A DNA stretch of 64,000 bases from Chrysoperla carnea (GCF_905475395.1 NC_058337.1:11520983-11584982); one strand, 5' to 3'. Numbered from the stretch's first letter, positions 36,300 to 49,246 are shown. Made by a program: numbers and translations. Notes: generated from the letters alone by a model not told the origin.

Positions 36300-36895
36300 A
36301 GATACAGAAAAAAAACTTTTCCAAGACTCTGTGTGCATCGATCTCTACACTGCGATGTATATCATAGAGCAATGGTTAAAGTGATCTCACATATGTTTTG
36401 AGACGACGCAAGGTTGAAAAGAAGTGTTCATTCTTTTTTGTTCTTACAAGTAATACTGCCAGAATGCGAAGCATTTGGTAGACATTCGGAAACGCATTTT
36501 TGTTACACATATCAAGTGCTTCAAGAGAATTTTTGGCACCCAAAAATTGAGAAATTGTTATGATTCAAAAATCGACCTATAATCTTCAACTGAATCAGTC
36601 CGTATATTTGAGCGTAGAGTTTGTTATGACGCGAACCTTACTTACCGCAATTCTATGTCGCATTCATCGCGGATATCGCTCATATTTTTGAAAATTTTCC
36701 TAAATACTTCTCCAATATTTCCTCTCCTTTCAACCATAATATGTTTAGCAACATCAGCCAGTTCGATAGCTTTGTCAAAATCCAGGTTTTCTGTTTAAGT
36801 ACTCAAATCAAAAACAAAGTCAACGAATGGATCAAGCGCAAAATATGCACGTATATCTGATTTGTCAGTGGAAATGCGTTTTATAAATGAGTGCA
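36300..36895 (-). pseudogene. hAT transposase relic (C-terminal part)
   Basis: Two readable protein stretches lie on the minus strand. The first (about 36890-36640) includes ELADVAKHIMVERRGNIGEV and DIRDECDIEL, with one stop codon. The second (about 36530-36310) has the hAT dimerisation signature: CNKNAFPNVYQMLRILAVLL, then HFFSTLRRLKTYVRS, a stop, and HRSVEIDAHRVLEKF. Known hAT (zinc-finger MYM/TTF-type) transposases have SERSFSTLRRLKTYLRS at this point. Stops and a scrambled linker show that it is dead. The N-terminal part and element ends were not found. Confidence 0.75.
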
Positions 36896-37414
36896 TTTAC
36901 AGGACTATATTGTTAATTCAAAATTTGGACAGATTCTCAATGGGAGGGATTTTGATCCTTTTGATCTCCAAAACCACTCCCATGCGCACGGGCCTGAATT
37001 ATACTTGCTTCACTAACAAGTTGCTTTTTTGTAACTTAATACCAAACATTGTTTTATAAGACATTGACATAAAGCCTACATAAAATTAAGTTTATCATTA
37101 ATCCTTAGGACATTTTTAAGATTTTAAACCTACCGATTCGTTAATTAATAAGACAAAAAAAAAAAAGCATACAATTTACCTATCAAAATTGGGCTAGTTT
37201 CTACGCAATTGGGAATAACACATTGTTGTATTCTCAAATACCGCATCATAATACCAGTTAATTTACAAAACTCTGAGTCATCTTCAAAAACCCGTAAATT
37301 TTTATTTTTCAATTTAAAATAAGAGAATGAACTTTTACTAATGTGACATTGACTTTCATAAAGACTATAGAATAAAGATATTTACCGATTATTTCTCAAA
37401 AAACAAAAACAATA

Positions 37415-37893
37415 TCACTACATAGTATAAAACAAAGTCGCTTTTTCTGTCCCTATGTCCTTTGTACGCTTAAATCTTTGAAACTACGCAACGGATTTTG
37501 ATGCGGTTTTTTTAATAGATAGAGTGATTCAAGAGGAAGGTTTTTATGTATAATACATCCATATTATAGTAGAGTAAGGGGTTGAAATAGGGGTTGAAAG
37601 GGATATGCTTCAAAAACTAAAAAAGTTGTGCATCGATTAAGCTCAAATATTGACACGATATACAACCAGCTTCAAAGATCTATTGTTTTTATCTACTTTT
37701 AACCTTCGGAGGGTAGAAAGGTGTAGCGAGAAAGTGGGAAGGAATTATCGAATATTTACAAATATACCTTAGTGGGGTATCAAATAAAAGAGCATGACGA
37801 GTACATTACAAAACTGTTATCCCACGCAAGGAAATGTGGAGGGAGGGGTGCAAGTGGGGATGTTGCCCAGCAAAGCGGGTAGTTCACAGCTAG
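37415..37893 (+). mobile_element. Non-autonomous Helitron-like element (479 bp)
   Basis: Host A (37414) then TCACTACATAGTATAAAAC at the start, and CTAG then host T (37894) at the end. A short GCCC/GGGT stem lies before CTAG (GCCCAGCAAAGCGGGT). The interior text CTATGTCCTTTGTACGC and CTACGCAACGGATTTTGATG is a motif I recall from arthropod Helitron-type repeats. Confidence 0.65.
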
Positions 37894-38352
37894 TTATCTA
37901 TATTCCTTAAACTGTTTGGTATAAATATCTGTAGAGATTATTACCTGCAGTAGGTATAAAAATAAACATGGAATATTTTTATTTACATAACTATCGCGTA
38001 GTTGTGGAACGGAATAATTTAACAGAGAGTTATAAAAAAATTATTTATTGTTATTATTAAGAAAAAAACACTATTTGTCATTTTCTCAGAAAATAAAAAG
38101 TTTTGTAATATTTTTATTGACTTTTTAACTTATTAAATCAGAGCCTTGTATGTATGCCAGGCACCTGCCCATAGTATGCCAATATTCAGGGAGCCAAGAG
38201 CACGGTAATATGCCAGTTTTTTACGATTTACCAATTTAAGCTAAGCAATCATCAATCAAGCAAATACTTTCGGCATAAATTTTCCCATATTTCTAGTAAG
38301 AAAGAGGAATATAAAAAATTGTTGTTAGTGAAAGCTGTTAATCAAGTTTATT

Positions 38353-38756
38353 ATACCATGTATATATGAAATATACATATTATACCATGTATTTATGAAA
38401 TATACATAGTATATTAAGTTTAGTACCAAGTTTGTAACGCTTAAAAATAATGATGCTAGGAAAAAAATTTTGTCATAGGTGTTCATAAAATCACCTAATT
38501 AGTCCATTTCCGGTTTTCCGTCCGTCCGTCTGTGGACACGATAACTCAAAAACGCAAAAAGATATCGAGCTGAAATTTTTACAGCGTACTCAGGACGTAA
38601 AAAGTGAGGTCAAGTTCGTAAATGAGCATCATAGGTCAATTGGGTCTTGGGTCCGTAGGACCCATCTTGTAAACCGTTAGAGATAGAACAAAAGTTTAAA
38701 TGTAAAAAATGTTCCTTATCAAAAATTAAACAACTTTTGTTTGAAAACCTTGCATA
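38353..38756 (-). repeat. R1 copy truncated by the satellite-bearing element
   Basis: Starts with a short duplication of TATACCATGTAT...ATATACAT. It runs through the R1 landmarks and stops abruptly in CAACTTTTGTTTGAAAAC, where the next element begins. No R1 continuation is seen beyond 44168. Confidence 0.8.
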
Positions 38757-38984
38757 GTAGTGTAGTAAATAAGCCGGAAAATACCATCAAATGTGGAAAA
38801 GTGGTGGAACAGTTCCGATTTTAAAAATTTTTTGTGTACGTGTTCCTTAGACCTTTGGGAACATTCAGCCGCACTAACCTTGGCATAACAGAAAAAAATG
38901 AGGAAATTAGGGTAGTTTTCTCATCCCCAGAGCATTCCAAATAGTAACAGAGAAAACAAATCAGTATTTCTACTCGAAAATCGT

Positions 38985-39285
38985 CTCTCGAGGGTTTTTG
39001 AGGTCGCTGATCATGAATTCAAAGTTAAAAAGCAACTCAATACAGTTGCAATCCCACAAAAACTACCCCTAGAAGTGATAAACAAAAACTTTACGATATT
39101 CAAAATTTTACTTCAGAAATCTTTTCTTATGGAGCTTTAAGGTTCGCTGTTCATTAATTTAAAGTCAAAAAGCAATTGAGAATGGTTTCAACCTCATTTA
39201 AACTACCCCTAGAAGTGTCAATGATAAAAAAAATTGAAAATTCTGAATTTCACCTCAGAAATTGTCTCTCTGTGATTCTTGAAAC
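38985..39285 (+). repeat. Diverged ~140-bp tandem repeat, about two copies
   Basis: AACTACCCCTAGAAGTG recurs at 39061 and 39201 with related flanks (AAAAGCAA(C/T)T ... TTCAGAAAT). It lies between the left end of the element and the 316-bp array. Confidence 0.7.
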
Positions 39286-39289
39286 CTAT

Positions 39290-42200
39290 TAGTGCTAGGT
39301 TAATTTTGACCACAAATTTGAAAAGTATGGCCCAAATTTAGTAGAATTACAAACTTGGTTTGTAAAACTTGGATAAATTTCAATGTAATAGAGTAAAATT
39401 AAATATTTTGAATTTTGATGACGTCATCAAGTTCAAAAATTTGATGTTTTTAATAACTTTTGATCCGATCTTATTGGAATTTTGTTTGAAACCCACTAAT
39501 TTTGGGTCATTCTTTTCAGCTGTGATGTCAGTTTTTCGCTAGTTATCACTTATGTGCTTATTTCCGAAACCAGACCTCCACATTCTTGACACCTATAAGT
39601 GTTAGGTTAATTTTGATCATAAATTTGAAAAATATGGCCCAAATTTAGTAGGATTACATACTTTGTTTATCAAAATTGGATAAAATTTCGATGTAATAGA
39701 GCAAAATTAAATATTTTGAATTTTGATGACGTCATCAAGTTCAAAAATTCGATTTTTTTAATAAAACAGGCAATTTTGATCCGATCTTATTGGAATTTTT
39801 TTTGAAACCCACTAATTTTGGGTCATTCTTTTCAGCTGTGATGTCAGTTTTTTGCTAGTTATCACTTATGTGCTTAATTCCGGGACCAGACTTCCACATT
39901 CTTGAAATCTAATAGAGCTAGGTTAATTTTGATCATAAATTTGAAAAATATGGCCCAAATTTAGTAGGATTACATACTTTGTTTATCAAAATTGGATAAA
40001 ATTTCGATGTAATAGAGCAAAATTAAATATTTTGAATTTTGATGACGTCATCAAGTTCAAAAATTCGATTTTTTTAATAAAACAGGCAATTTTGATCCGA
40101 TCTTATTGGAATTTTTTTTGAAACCCACTAATTTTGGGTCATTCTTTTCAGCTGTGATGTCAGTTTTTCGCTAGTTATCACTTATGTGCTTATTTCCGAA
40201 ACCAGACCTCCACATTCTTGACACCTATTAGTGTTAGGTTAATTATGATCATAAATTTGAAAAATATGGCCCAAATTTAATAGGATTACATACTTTGTTT
40301 ATCAAAATTGGATAAAATTTCGATGTAATAGAGCAAAATTAAATATTTTGAATTTTGATGACGTCATCAAGTTCAAAAATTCGATTTTTTTAATAAAACA
40401 CTCAATTTTGATCCGATCTTATTGGAATTTTTTTTGAAACCCACTAATTTTGGGTCATTCTTTTCAGCTGTGATGTCAGTTTTTCGCTAGTTATCACTTA
40501 TGTGCTTATTTCCGAAACCAGACCTCCACATTCTTGACACCTATTAGTGTTAGGTTAATTTTGACCACAAATTTGAAAAATATGGCCCAAATTTAGTAGG
40601 ATTACATACTTTGTTTATCAAAATTGGATAAAATTTCGATGTAATAGAGCAAAATTAAATATATTGAATTTTGATGACGTCATCAAGTTCAAAAATTTGA
40701 TTTGTTTAATAAAACAGGCCATTTTGATCCGATCTTATTGGAATTTTTTTTGAAACCCACTAATTTTGGGTCATTCTTTTCAGCTGTGATGTCAGTTTTT
40801 CGCTAGTTATCACTTATGTGCTTAATTCCGGGACCAGACTTCTACATTCTTGAAATCTAATAGAGCTAGGTTAATTTTGATCATAAATTTGAAAAATATG
40901 GCCCAAATTTAGTAGGATTACATACTTTGTTTATCAAAATTGGATAAAATTTCGATGTAATAGAGCAAAATTAAATATTTTGAATTTTGATGACGTCATC
41001 AAGTTCAAAAATTCGATTTTTTTAATAAAACAGGCAATTTTGATCCGATCTTATTGGAATTTTTTTTGAAACCCACTAATTTTGGGTCATTCTTTTCAGC
41101 TGTGATGTCAGTTTTTTGCTAGTTATCACTTATGTGCTTAATTCCGGGACCAGACTTCCACATTCTTGAAATCTAATAGAGCTAGGTTAATTTTGATCAT
41201 AAATTTGAAAAATATGGCCCAAATTTAGTAGGATTACATACTTTGTTTATCAAAATTGGATAAAATTTCGATGTAATAGAGCAAAATTAAATATTTTGAA
41301 TTTTGATGACGTCATCAAGTTCAAAAATTCGATTTTTTTAATAAAACAGGCAATTTTGATCCGATCTTATTGGAATTTTTTTTGAAACCCACTAATTTTG
41401 GGTCATTCTTTTCAGCTGTGATGTCAGTTTTTCGCTAGTTATCACTTATGTGCTTATTTCCGAAACCAGACCTCCACATTCTTGACACCTATTAGTGTTA
41501 GGTTAATTATGATCATAAATTTGAAAAATATGGCCCAAATTTAATAGGATTACATACTTTGTTTATCAAAATTGGATAAAATTTCGATGTAATAGAGCAA
41601 AATTAAATATTTTGAATTTTGATGACGTCATCAAGTTCAAAAATTCGATTTTTTTAATAAAACACTCAATTTTGATCCGATCTTATTGGAATTTTTTTTG
41701 AAACCCACTAATTTTGGGTCATTCTTTTCAGCTGTGATGTCAGTTTTTCGCTAGTTATCACTTATGTGCTTATTTCCGAAACCAGACCTCCACATTCTTG
41801 ACACCTATTAGTGTTAGGTTAATTTTGACCACAAATTTGAAAAATATGGCCCAAATTTAGTAGGATTACATACTTTGTTTATCAAAATTGGATAAAATTT
41901 CGATGTAATAGAGCAAAATTAAATATATTGAATTTTGATGACGTCATCAAGTTCAAAAATTTGATTTGTTTAATAAAACAGGCCATTTTGATCCGATCTT
42001 ATTGGAATTTTTTTTGAAACCCACTAATTTTGGGTCATTCTTTTCAGCTGTGATGTCAGTTTTTCGCTAGTTATCACTTATGTGCTTAATTCCGGGACCA
42101 GACTTCTACATTCTTGAAATCTAATAGAGCTAGGTTAATTTTGATCATAAATTTGAAAAATATGGCCCAAATTTAGTAGGATTACATACTTTGTTTATCA

Positions 42201-44144
42201 AAATTGGATAAAATTTCGATGTAATAGAGCAAAATTAAATATTTTGAATTTTGATGACGTCATCAAGTTCAAAAATTCGATTTTTTTAATAAAACAGGCA
42301 ATTTTGATCCGATCTTATTGGAATTTTTTTTGAAACCCACTAATTTTGGGTCATTCTTTTCAGCTGTGATGTCAGTTTTTTGCTAGTTATCACTTATGTG
42401 CTTAATTCCGGGACCAGACTTCCACATTCTTGAAATCTAATAGAGCTAGGTTAATTTTGATCATAAATTTGAAAAATATGGCCCAAATTTAGTAGGATTA
42501 CATACTTTGTTTATCAAAATTGGATAAAATTTCGATGTAATAGAGCAAAATTAAATATTTTGAATTTTGATGACGTCATCAAGTTCAAAAATTCGATTTT
42601 TTTAATAAAACAGGCAATTTTGATCCGATCTTATTGGAATTTTTTTTGAAACCCACTAATTTTGGGTCATTCTTTTCAGCTGTGATGTCAGTTTTTCGCT
42701 AGTTATCACTTATGTGCTTATTTCCGAAACCAGACCTCCACATTCTTGACACCTATTAGTGTTAGGTTAATTATGATCATAAATTTGAAAAATATGGCCC
42801 AAATTTAATAGGATTACATACTTTGTTTATCAAAATTGGATAAAATTTCGATGTAATAGAGCAAAATTAAATATTTTGAATTTTGATGACGTCATCAAGT
42901 TCAAAAATTCGATTTTTTTAATAAAACACTCAATTTTGATCCGATCTTATTGGAATTTTTTTTGAAACCCACTAATTTTGGGTCATTCTTTTCAGCTGTG
43001 ATGTCAGTTTTTCGCTAGTTATCACTTATGTGCTTATTTCCGAAACCAGACCTCCACATTCTTGACACCTATTAGTGTTAGGTTAATTTTGACCACAAAT
43101 TTGAAAAATATGGCCCAAATTTAGTAGGATTACATACTTTGTTTATCAAAATTGGATAAAATTTCGATGTAATAGAGCAAAATTAAATATATTGAATTTT
43201 GATGACGTCATCAAGTTCAAAAATTTGATTTGTTTAATAAAACAGGCCATTTTGATCCGATCTTATTGGAATTTTTTTTGAAACCCACTAATTTTGGGTC
43301 ATTCTTTTCAGCTGTGATGTCAGTTTTTCGCTAGTTATCACTTATGTGCTTAATTCCGGGACCAGACTTCTACATTCTTGAAATCTAATAGAGCTAGGTT
43401 AATTTTGATCATAAATTTGAAAAATATGGCCCAAATTTAGTAGGATTACATACTTTGTTTATCAAAATTGGATAAAATTTCGATGTAATAGAGCAAAATT
43501 AAATATTTTGAATTTTGATGACGTCATCAAGTTCAAAAATTCGATTTTTTTAATAAAACAGGCAATTTTGATCCGATCTTATTGGAATTTTTTTTGAAAC
43601 CCACTAATTTTGGGTCATTCTTTTCAGCTGTGATGTCAGTTTTTCGCTAGTTATCACTTATGTGCTTATTTCCGAAACCAGACCTCCACATTCTTGACAC
43701 CTATTAGTGTTAGGTTAATTATGATCATAAATTTGAAAAATATGGCCCAAATTTAATAGGATTACATACTTTGTTTATCAAAATTGGATAAAATTTCGAT
43801 GTAATAGAGCAAAATTAAATATTTTGAATTTTGATGACGTCATCAAGTTCAAAAATTCGATTTTTTTAATAAAACAGGCAATTTTGATCCGATCTTATTG
43901 GAATTTGTTTTGAAACTCACTAATTTTGGGACATTCTTTTCAGCTGTGATGTCAGTTTTTCGCTAGTTATCACTCATGTGCTTAATTCCGGGACCAGACC
44001 TCCACATTCTGGAAATCTAATAGAGCTAGGTTAATTTTGATCATAAATTTGAAAAAATATGGCCCAAATTTAGTAGGATTACATACTTTGTTTATCAAAA
44101 TTGAATAAAATTTCGATGTAATAGAGCAAAATTAAATATTTTGA
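39290..44144 (+). repeat. 316-bp satellite array with 1264-bp higher-order repeat
   Basis: The landmark ATGGCCCAAATTTA occurs at 39327, 39634, 39950 and then every 316 bp to 43742, and finally at 44059. Diagnostic variants define monomer types. B has TTAATTATGATC and AACACTCAATTTT. C has TTTTGACCACAAA and TATATTGAATTTT. D has CAGTTTTTTGCTAG. A has CAGTTTTTCGCTAG with CTTATTTCCGAAACC. From 39634 the order is D'-A-B-C-D-A-B-C-D-A-B-C-A/D-B'-end, so the true period is four monomers (1264 bp). Copies one period apart look identical by eye. Fifteen monomers hold GATGACGTCATC. Confidence 0.95.
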
Positions 44145-44607
44145 ATTTTCCGGCTTATTTATTGTACTTTATAGTGTTTAAAAGACATTTATTTTCTAAC
44201 AAATTTATTTTTAACCATATTATGCCATATTATGTGATCCTCATGAAAATTAAGTCAAAGATGCTCGCCTCGTACCTCGTGAAACACTAAGCTTGCATAG
44301 AGAAACTTTATGTTAATGCAAGCTTTGTTAAACAATTGAGACGCCAAATGGTTGATATCTCCGATTCTACTGGTCAGATTAAGGTCAGAATAGGTTTGAA
44401 ATTTGGTGTTTTTATCAACCATTTGCCGGATGTTGCCCCACATCAGGTGCCAAACAATAGGGGGGAGGGCTTAATAAACGAAAAAGTTGGGGCAAAACTT
44501 TGTGTAGTTGTTAGTAAAGACTCCGCTAACTGTGTATCTGTCTATCAGAGGGCTGTATTTCATAAATGTAATAGTTAGACAACTGACAGAGTGTGTATTA
44601 ATGCAGC

Positions 44608-45195
44608 CGCTGGAGTGGTGTTAAGTGTACAAAATATACGAATCGCATTTTCTTAATTGATACTTGTTCAGAAAAGCTTATAGATTAAAATTCCGTAAGT
44701 TTATTGGTCTAATTTTTGTATATTGGTCTAAAATGTTATTATTCTTATAAATAACAATGTGTAAGATTGAAATATTTAGTCTTTGTCTTACACATTGTTA
44801 TTAATAAGAATTATAACATCTTTTTAAGAATTCAAAAATAAGAATTTAGAATGAAGTAACTTGTAATTACTCTCCACAACTTTATTAAAGGGCGTTCAAA
44901 CATTCCTTTAGTATTTTAATAAGCTCAAAAATCTAATTTTTAAGGCCCGTTTTTCAGCTTTATAAATGACTTTTTTGGAGTTTCTCCAAACATTAAACTG
45001 CAAATATCTCGGAAACCATCTAGTAGCTTCCACTTGGTTCAAAAATTGACATTTCTGGAGCGAGAGAGGGATATACTAAAATTAGACCAAGAGAGTTTCT
45101 AGCAACATCTAGAATATTAATCTATAAGCTTTTCTGAACAAGAATCATTTAAAAAAATGCGGTCCTCATATTTTGCATACTTAACTTCACCCCGA
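44608..45195. mobile_element. MITE-like element with ~70-bp inverted ends and an internal hairpin
   Basis: Inverted ends include CTTGTTCAGAAAAGCTTATAG (about 44665) and its inverse near 45120-45140, with looser pairing outward to 44608 and 45195. Inside, 44731-44764 and 44788-44820 pair (ACAATGTGTAAGA / TCTTACACATTGTTATTA). Confidence 0.75.
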
Positions 45196-47394
45196 GCCCA
45201 CTTTATTTACTGATGCCGATATAACCACAAATTATAAAAAAAACGGACAAGTGCGAGTTTAGAGTTGCGTACTTTTTTTTCTTTTACAAAAGTATTTAAT
45301 AATTTACAAAAAATGCCACGGAAAGAATATATTAGCTAATTTGTTTATACAACAATTCCAAATTCGTGAAATATCTACACAAAAACTGTAAGTTATAAGA
45401 ACAAAATCCAACATTTGGATCGAAACAAAATATCCATACGACCTTTTGTTCAGCAGAAAAAAATCAGAAAGGTAATCAAGATAAAAGGTCGCGACTAGTC
45501 CTAAACTACGTAATTTAAAATCTTTTGCCCCTTGACCTTTTTTTGTCACAAGCGCCAATGCGAAAATTGCCGTTAAAAACATCATAGCCGTTGTTTTATA
45601 AAATTTTTTTTATCACCATATTCAGTGTAATTTTTTCTATGAAAATAATAAATTAAAAAGGCCTCTTTAATTTTATGATGTAAATCAATGATTTTGAATT
45701 CACACACCGACTCACCTAAAAGTAAATCTCCAATAGTGAAATTAGAACTGAATTATTGTTGCATAAGTTGAACAATCAGAATGTATTGTGAAAGTTTACC
45801 AAAATTGTAATTTCGTTTTAATATATCCACGCCAAATTACACAATTTAATTATTATTGAATCATATTATATTACTTATTATACAGGACCGGTTTATTAAA
45901 AATAATTATTCTTGGATCAAGTATATGTAAGTACACTAAAAAGTAATTATATGGTTTACTAGCTAAACCCGACCGCTGCGATGTCACCCAGTCAGATATT
46001 AATTATTAAGGGACTACCCAGTGAACACATGACCTTAACATGACGTCATACATAGGTCATATAGAGATCATAGGTCATAGGTCAGAATTCTGAGAAATTG
46101 TTCTTAAACAAGAAGTCACAGTTAAGAAGTCACTATTAAATTTTTAAATATGCTTGTCTGAAAATTATGCAAGTTACCGCAAATTAGCATTAGTTCTTAG
46201 GGAACACATTAATAACGTCACACGTTAAGGGGGGGGGGGAGTTAGTCATAGAAATGTAACGTTGCTTGGAAAGGGGTAGGGAGAGTCAAAGGCTTTATAA
46301 CCTCACGTGTTAAAATTTAAAATACGCAAAATTTATATGTAAGAACAAAAAAAGAACTAACTCATAAAAACCAAGTTTTTATTATACTCCCTTTATTATC
46401 CCGTATTATAATTTTTTTTAAACGCAAATTTATTTGACCATTTTTATCGTCGCCAGGAGTCTACCTGCAAAGTTTCAGCTCGATTGGATCACGGGGAAAA
46501 TATTACATTGAATTATTAATATTAATGCCTTACCACTCTGAAAAATACACCCGTACACAAAAACGAAAATTTCTTAGTCAGCTCGAATGGATCTTGGGAA
46601 TAGGGAGTAAAAATATCACTTACTCGATTTATAGTTGTTTGGTTTATATGTTTAAGGCGGTTTATCGTTTGACTTGATGTTGATTTTATTAAAGATTTTT
46701 ATTAAGAATTTAAGAAATAAAAAAAGATTTTTTTAACTGCTGTTTTATTATAATAATTCTAATTAATTATAAAATATGTGACGTCACACCAAGGAGAGAG
46801 GGGGCTTTAAAAACATAAAATTGGTGTGACGTAATTTATGGATGGCCCCTTATGGGAGGGAATTAATAAAATTACGATTTTTCTTGGAGATTTTCCAAAA
46901 TATTGTAAATTATCAGTAAACATTTAAAAAAAAAAAAAATTAATTAATTATTTTTTATACAGTGTGTAATTTCAAAGTATCCACCCTTGATAACTCTGAA
47001 CTCTCTGAACTGATGTGATTATTGTTTCGAATGAAACACGTTGATTTAGATGTTGAGGGGGAAGTTCAAAAATGGTGCCTATAGAGAATTTTATTTGTCA
47101 ATCCTTCTCCCCCACCCACCCCAGCTTTGAAATTCAAATCTTCTGTAAATTTCCCGTAAAAAATACGGAAGGTTTAAAATCTAAAACCTTACGTTCTACT
47201 TCAATGGATTGATGATAAACTTAACTTTTATCTGTGCTTTTTGTCATTTAGAACAATGTCAGCATACTCAATTTAAACAAAATAGCATTTCGTGTTTGGA
47301 GTTAAGTTACAAATATAGATTTCAAAATTTTAACTTTAGGATTGCCTAGCTTCCAAACGAAGCAACTTTTTACTAAGTAAGGCAAATTAATTTA
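45196..47394. other. Gene-free block
   Basis: The open frame at 45304-45585 (minus) has no family match. A possible Helitron 3' end (minus strand, CTAG at 45959-45962) is too weak to call. A short GGTCAT-rich tract (GATCATAGGTCATAGGTCAG) lies at about 46067-46085. A G-run and poly-A tracts occur near 46228 and 46927. Confidence 0.4.
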
Positions 47395-47660
47395 ATATAT
47401 AATAATAATGGGATTTAACTTCCGTTTTGCAGACACTCACCTATAACAGAGGCCACCCACATCATTATTATTAATCTTTATTTATTTTAATCTACATCCG
47501 AATACATACAATTGAATTTATGATGTGAGTGGAGTCGGTTACTACGTTTTTATCCAGCCCAATTACCGCCCAATTAATTATAATTGATCAGACTCCTGCT
47601 GAATGGATTCGAACTCGCAACCTAATCGTCAGTGTCTTTACTCACTGAGCCGGTTAAAAA
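47395..47660 (-). repeat. tRNA-derived SINE, probably complete
   Basis: Minus strand: box A CCGGCTCAGTGAGTAAAGAC and box B GCGAGTTCGAATCC, about 30 nt apart, start the element. A ~170-bp body follows (GGGCTGGATAAAAACGTAGT, then GTGGCCTCTGTTATAGGTGA) and a (ATT)n tail at about 47400. This head, body and simple tail are the standard SINE layout. Confidence 0.75.
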
Positions 47661-47679
47661 TAAAATAATAAAATGACTT

Positions 47680-47960
47680 ATTTTAACTCCTGAACTAAAA
47701 AAAGGGGTGTCATATGTTTGACCGCTATGTGTGTGTGTGTGTCTGTCTAAATGGAGAGTGTTTTGAGATATGTTTCAAGTGCGAGTTTAGGGTTCTGTAC
47801 CCGAAAAAACATAAAAATTTGCGATGATCTTCAAAATCGGTTCAGTTTGGAAAAGGCTTTAATAAAAAAGGTAATTTACTAGAGAGTGTTCTGAGATATA
47901 TTTCAAGTGCGAGTTTCGGGTTCTTTATCCGAAAATTTGTCGGGGGTTCTTTAAATTTTG
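47680..47960 (+). repeat. Interspersed repeat R4, copy 1
   Basis: AACTCCTGAACTAAAAAAAG, GGGGTGTCATATGTTTGACC and a GTGTGTGTGT run, then CAAGTGCGAGTTTAGGGTTC (twice, about 130 bp apart). Matches 61530-61875 in reverse. Confidence 0.7.
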
Positions 47961-48867
47961 TAAATTTCACTTATTAAGTATACTATATTTGGTAGAGCAT
48001 TGTACAAACCTTTTAAAAACACTCTGTGTATACATAGATATATAATAATTTTAACGATGGCCATTTTAAGCATTTAGTAAATCGAAAGACATTTGATGAA
48101 ATGTGTAAAATTTCAATATCGGTAATAACTATATACACTTCCTTTGAAGGAAATTACTACAAACTTACGTGTTTTCAAGTGTATTACACTTGAAAAAGTT
48201 TATTACTCTTACCTACTATTAACTAATATATTATGCATAATGTTCATGAAGAGAAGTGAAAGGTAACGAGTTTGTTAATGAGTGTGTACTTACAGATTCA
48301 TTCGAGTATGCATTAGTTTAATACCTACCTATGTAATCATAATCTTATAATTTATTATTATTAATTTTCTAGTTATTAAGTAATATTATTACTTGATAGA
48401 TACGAGTCGCATGAGAACACATGATATCCATATCATAATACATATCATCTTACCTTGAACGTTACGAAAACTAGAACATATCCAGCGTTTGAAAGTAGGT
48501 AATTAAATTTGAAAATTTGTTAATGTTTTATAAATTTACCAATTTATTAATATAATTATGAAAGATATATTTAAAACAAAATACACCAAAAAAATAAAAT
48601 CTTCATCCGCGGATGCAAAAAAAATCTGAGTGAAGGAGGGACATTATCATGGCATGAGCGTCGCCACAGGGGCAGATAGGAGCAGGTGCCCCCCTCTAGA
48701 GATTCACAAAAATGGTTCAAAGCACCGACGTATTTTTCAAGAAAAAAAGTTCCTTTGAAAGTTGACCCCTTTAACCCCCTTAATATTATCGAATGGGTTT
48801 AGTATTTGGATTAAGTATGAAATTAAAACCAATGAAACTTAAATTTTTGCCCTAATTTAGAGTCTCA

Positions 48868-49246
48868 CGGGAAAACAAAGTTATTTACGAGAAATTTTTC
48901 AAATAAAAGTTGTTAAGTTTTTTATAAAAAACAAAATGTTACATTGTTAATTTGCTTTGTTCCATATCTCTTATGTGTAAACCATAAATGGGTTCTACGG
49001 ACCCAAAACCAAAACGACTTTTTGAACTTAAACTTACTTTTTGAATCCTGATCCCGATATAAAAACATCAGCATGTATCTCTTTCTTTTTGAGTTATTGT
49101 ATTGATGGACTGACGAAAATGGACTAATTAGGTTAATTTTACGATTAGCTATATCAAAATTTTGTTTCTAGCATTAATATTGCTAAGCGTCACAAACTTG
49201 GAACTAAACTTAATACACTCTGATATATTTCATAAATACCCTATAT
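48868..49246 (+). repeat. R1 copy, old and diverged
   Basis: Recognisable by ACGGACCCAAAACC, TTTTGAGTTATTG, AATGGACTAATTAGG and AAGCGTCACAAACTTGG. Many small deletions indicate an older insertion. Confidence 0.65.

Larger units (their letters stand above)
38759..44168. mobile_element. Terminal-inverted-repeat element enclosing a satellite array (5.4 kb)
   Basis: The left end has TAAATAAGCCGGAAAAT (38766-38782) and the right end its exact inverse (44145-44161). With looser outer bases the ends read AGTGTAG... and AGTACAA.... Left-end sequence further in (GGAAAAGT...GGAACA...CCGATTTTAA and GGGAACATTCAGCC) is shared with dispersed fragments at 6249, 29303 and 57262, so this is a transposable family. 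No transposase is encoded and no clear target duplication is seen. Confidence 0.7.

Noticed and set aside
39290..44144. CRISPR-like array
   Set aside because: Units are 316 bp, contiguous and without unique spacers, in a eukaryotic context. It is a satellite.
39290..44144. Simple single-monomer satellite
   Set aside because: Diagnostic variants recur every fourth monomer, so the repeat is higher-order with a 1264-bp period.
38745..44180. Target-site duplication around the satellite-bearing element
   Set aside because: ATAGT occurs on both sides but not at matching distances from the ends, so it is probably chance.
45959..46020. Third Helitron end on the minus strand
   Set aside because: CTAG and a GC-rich tract are present, but no hairpin pairs and no TC start was found to the right.
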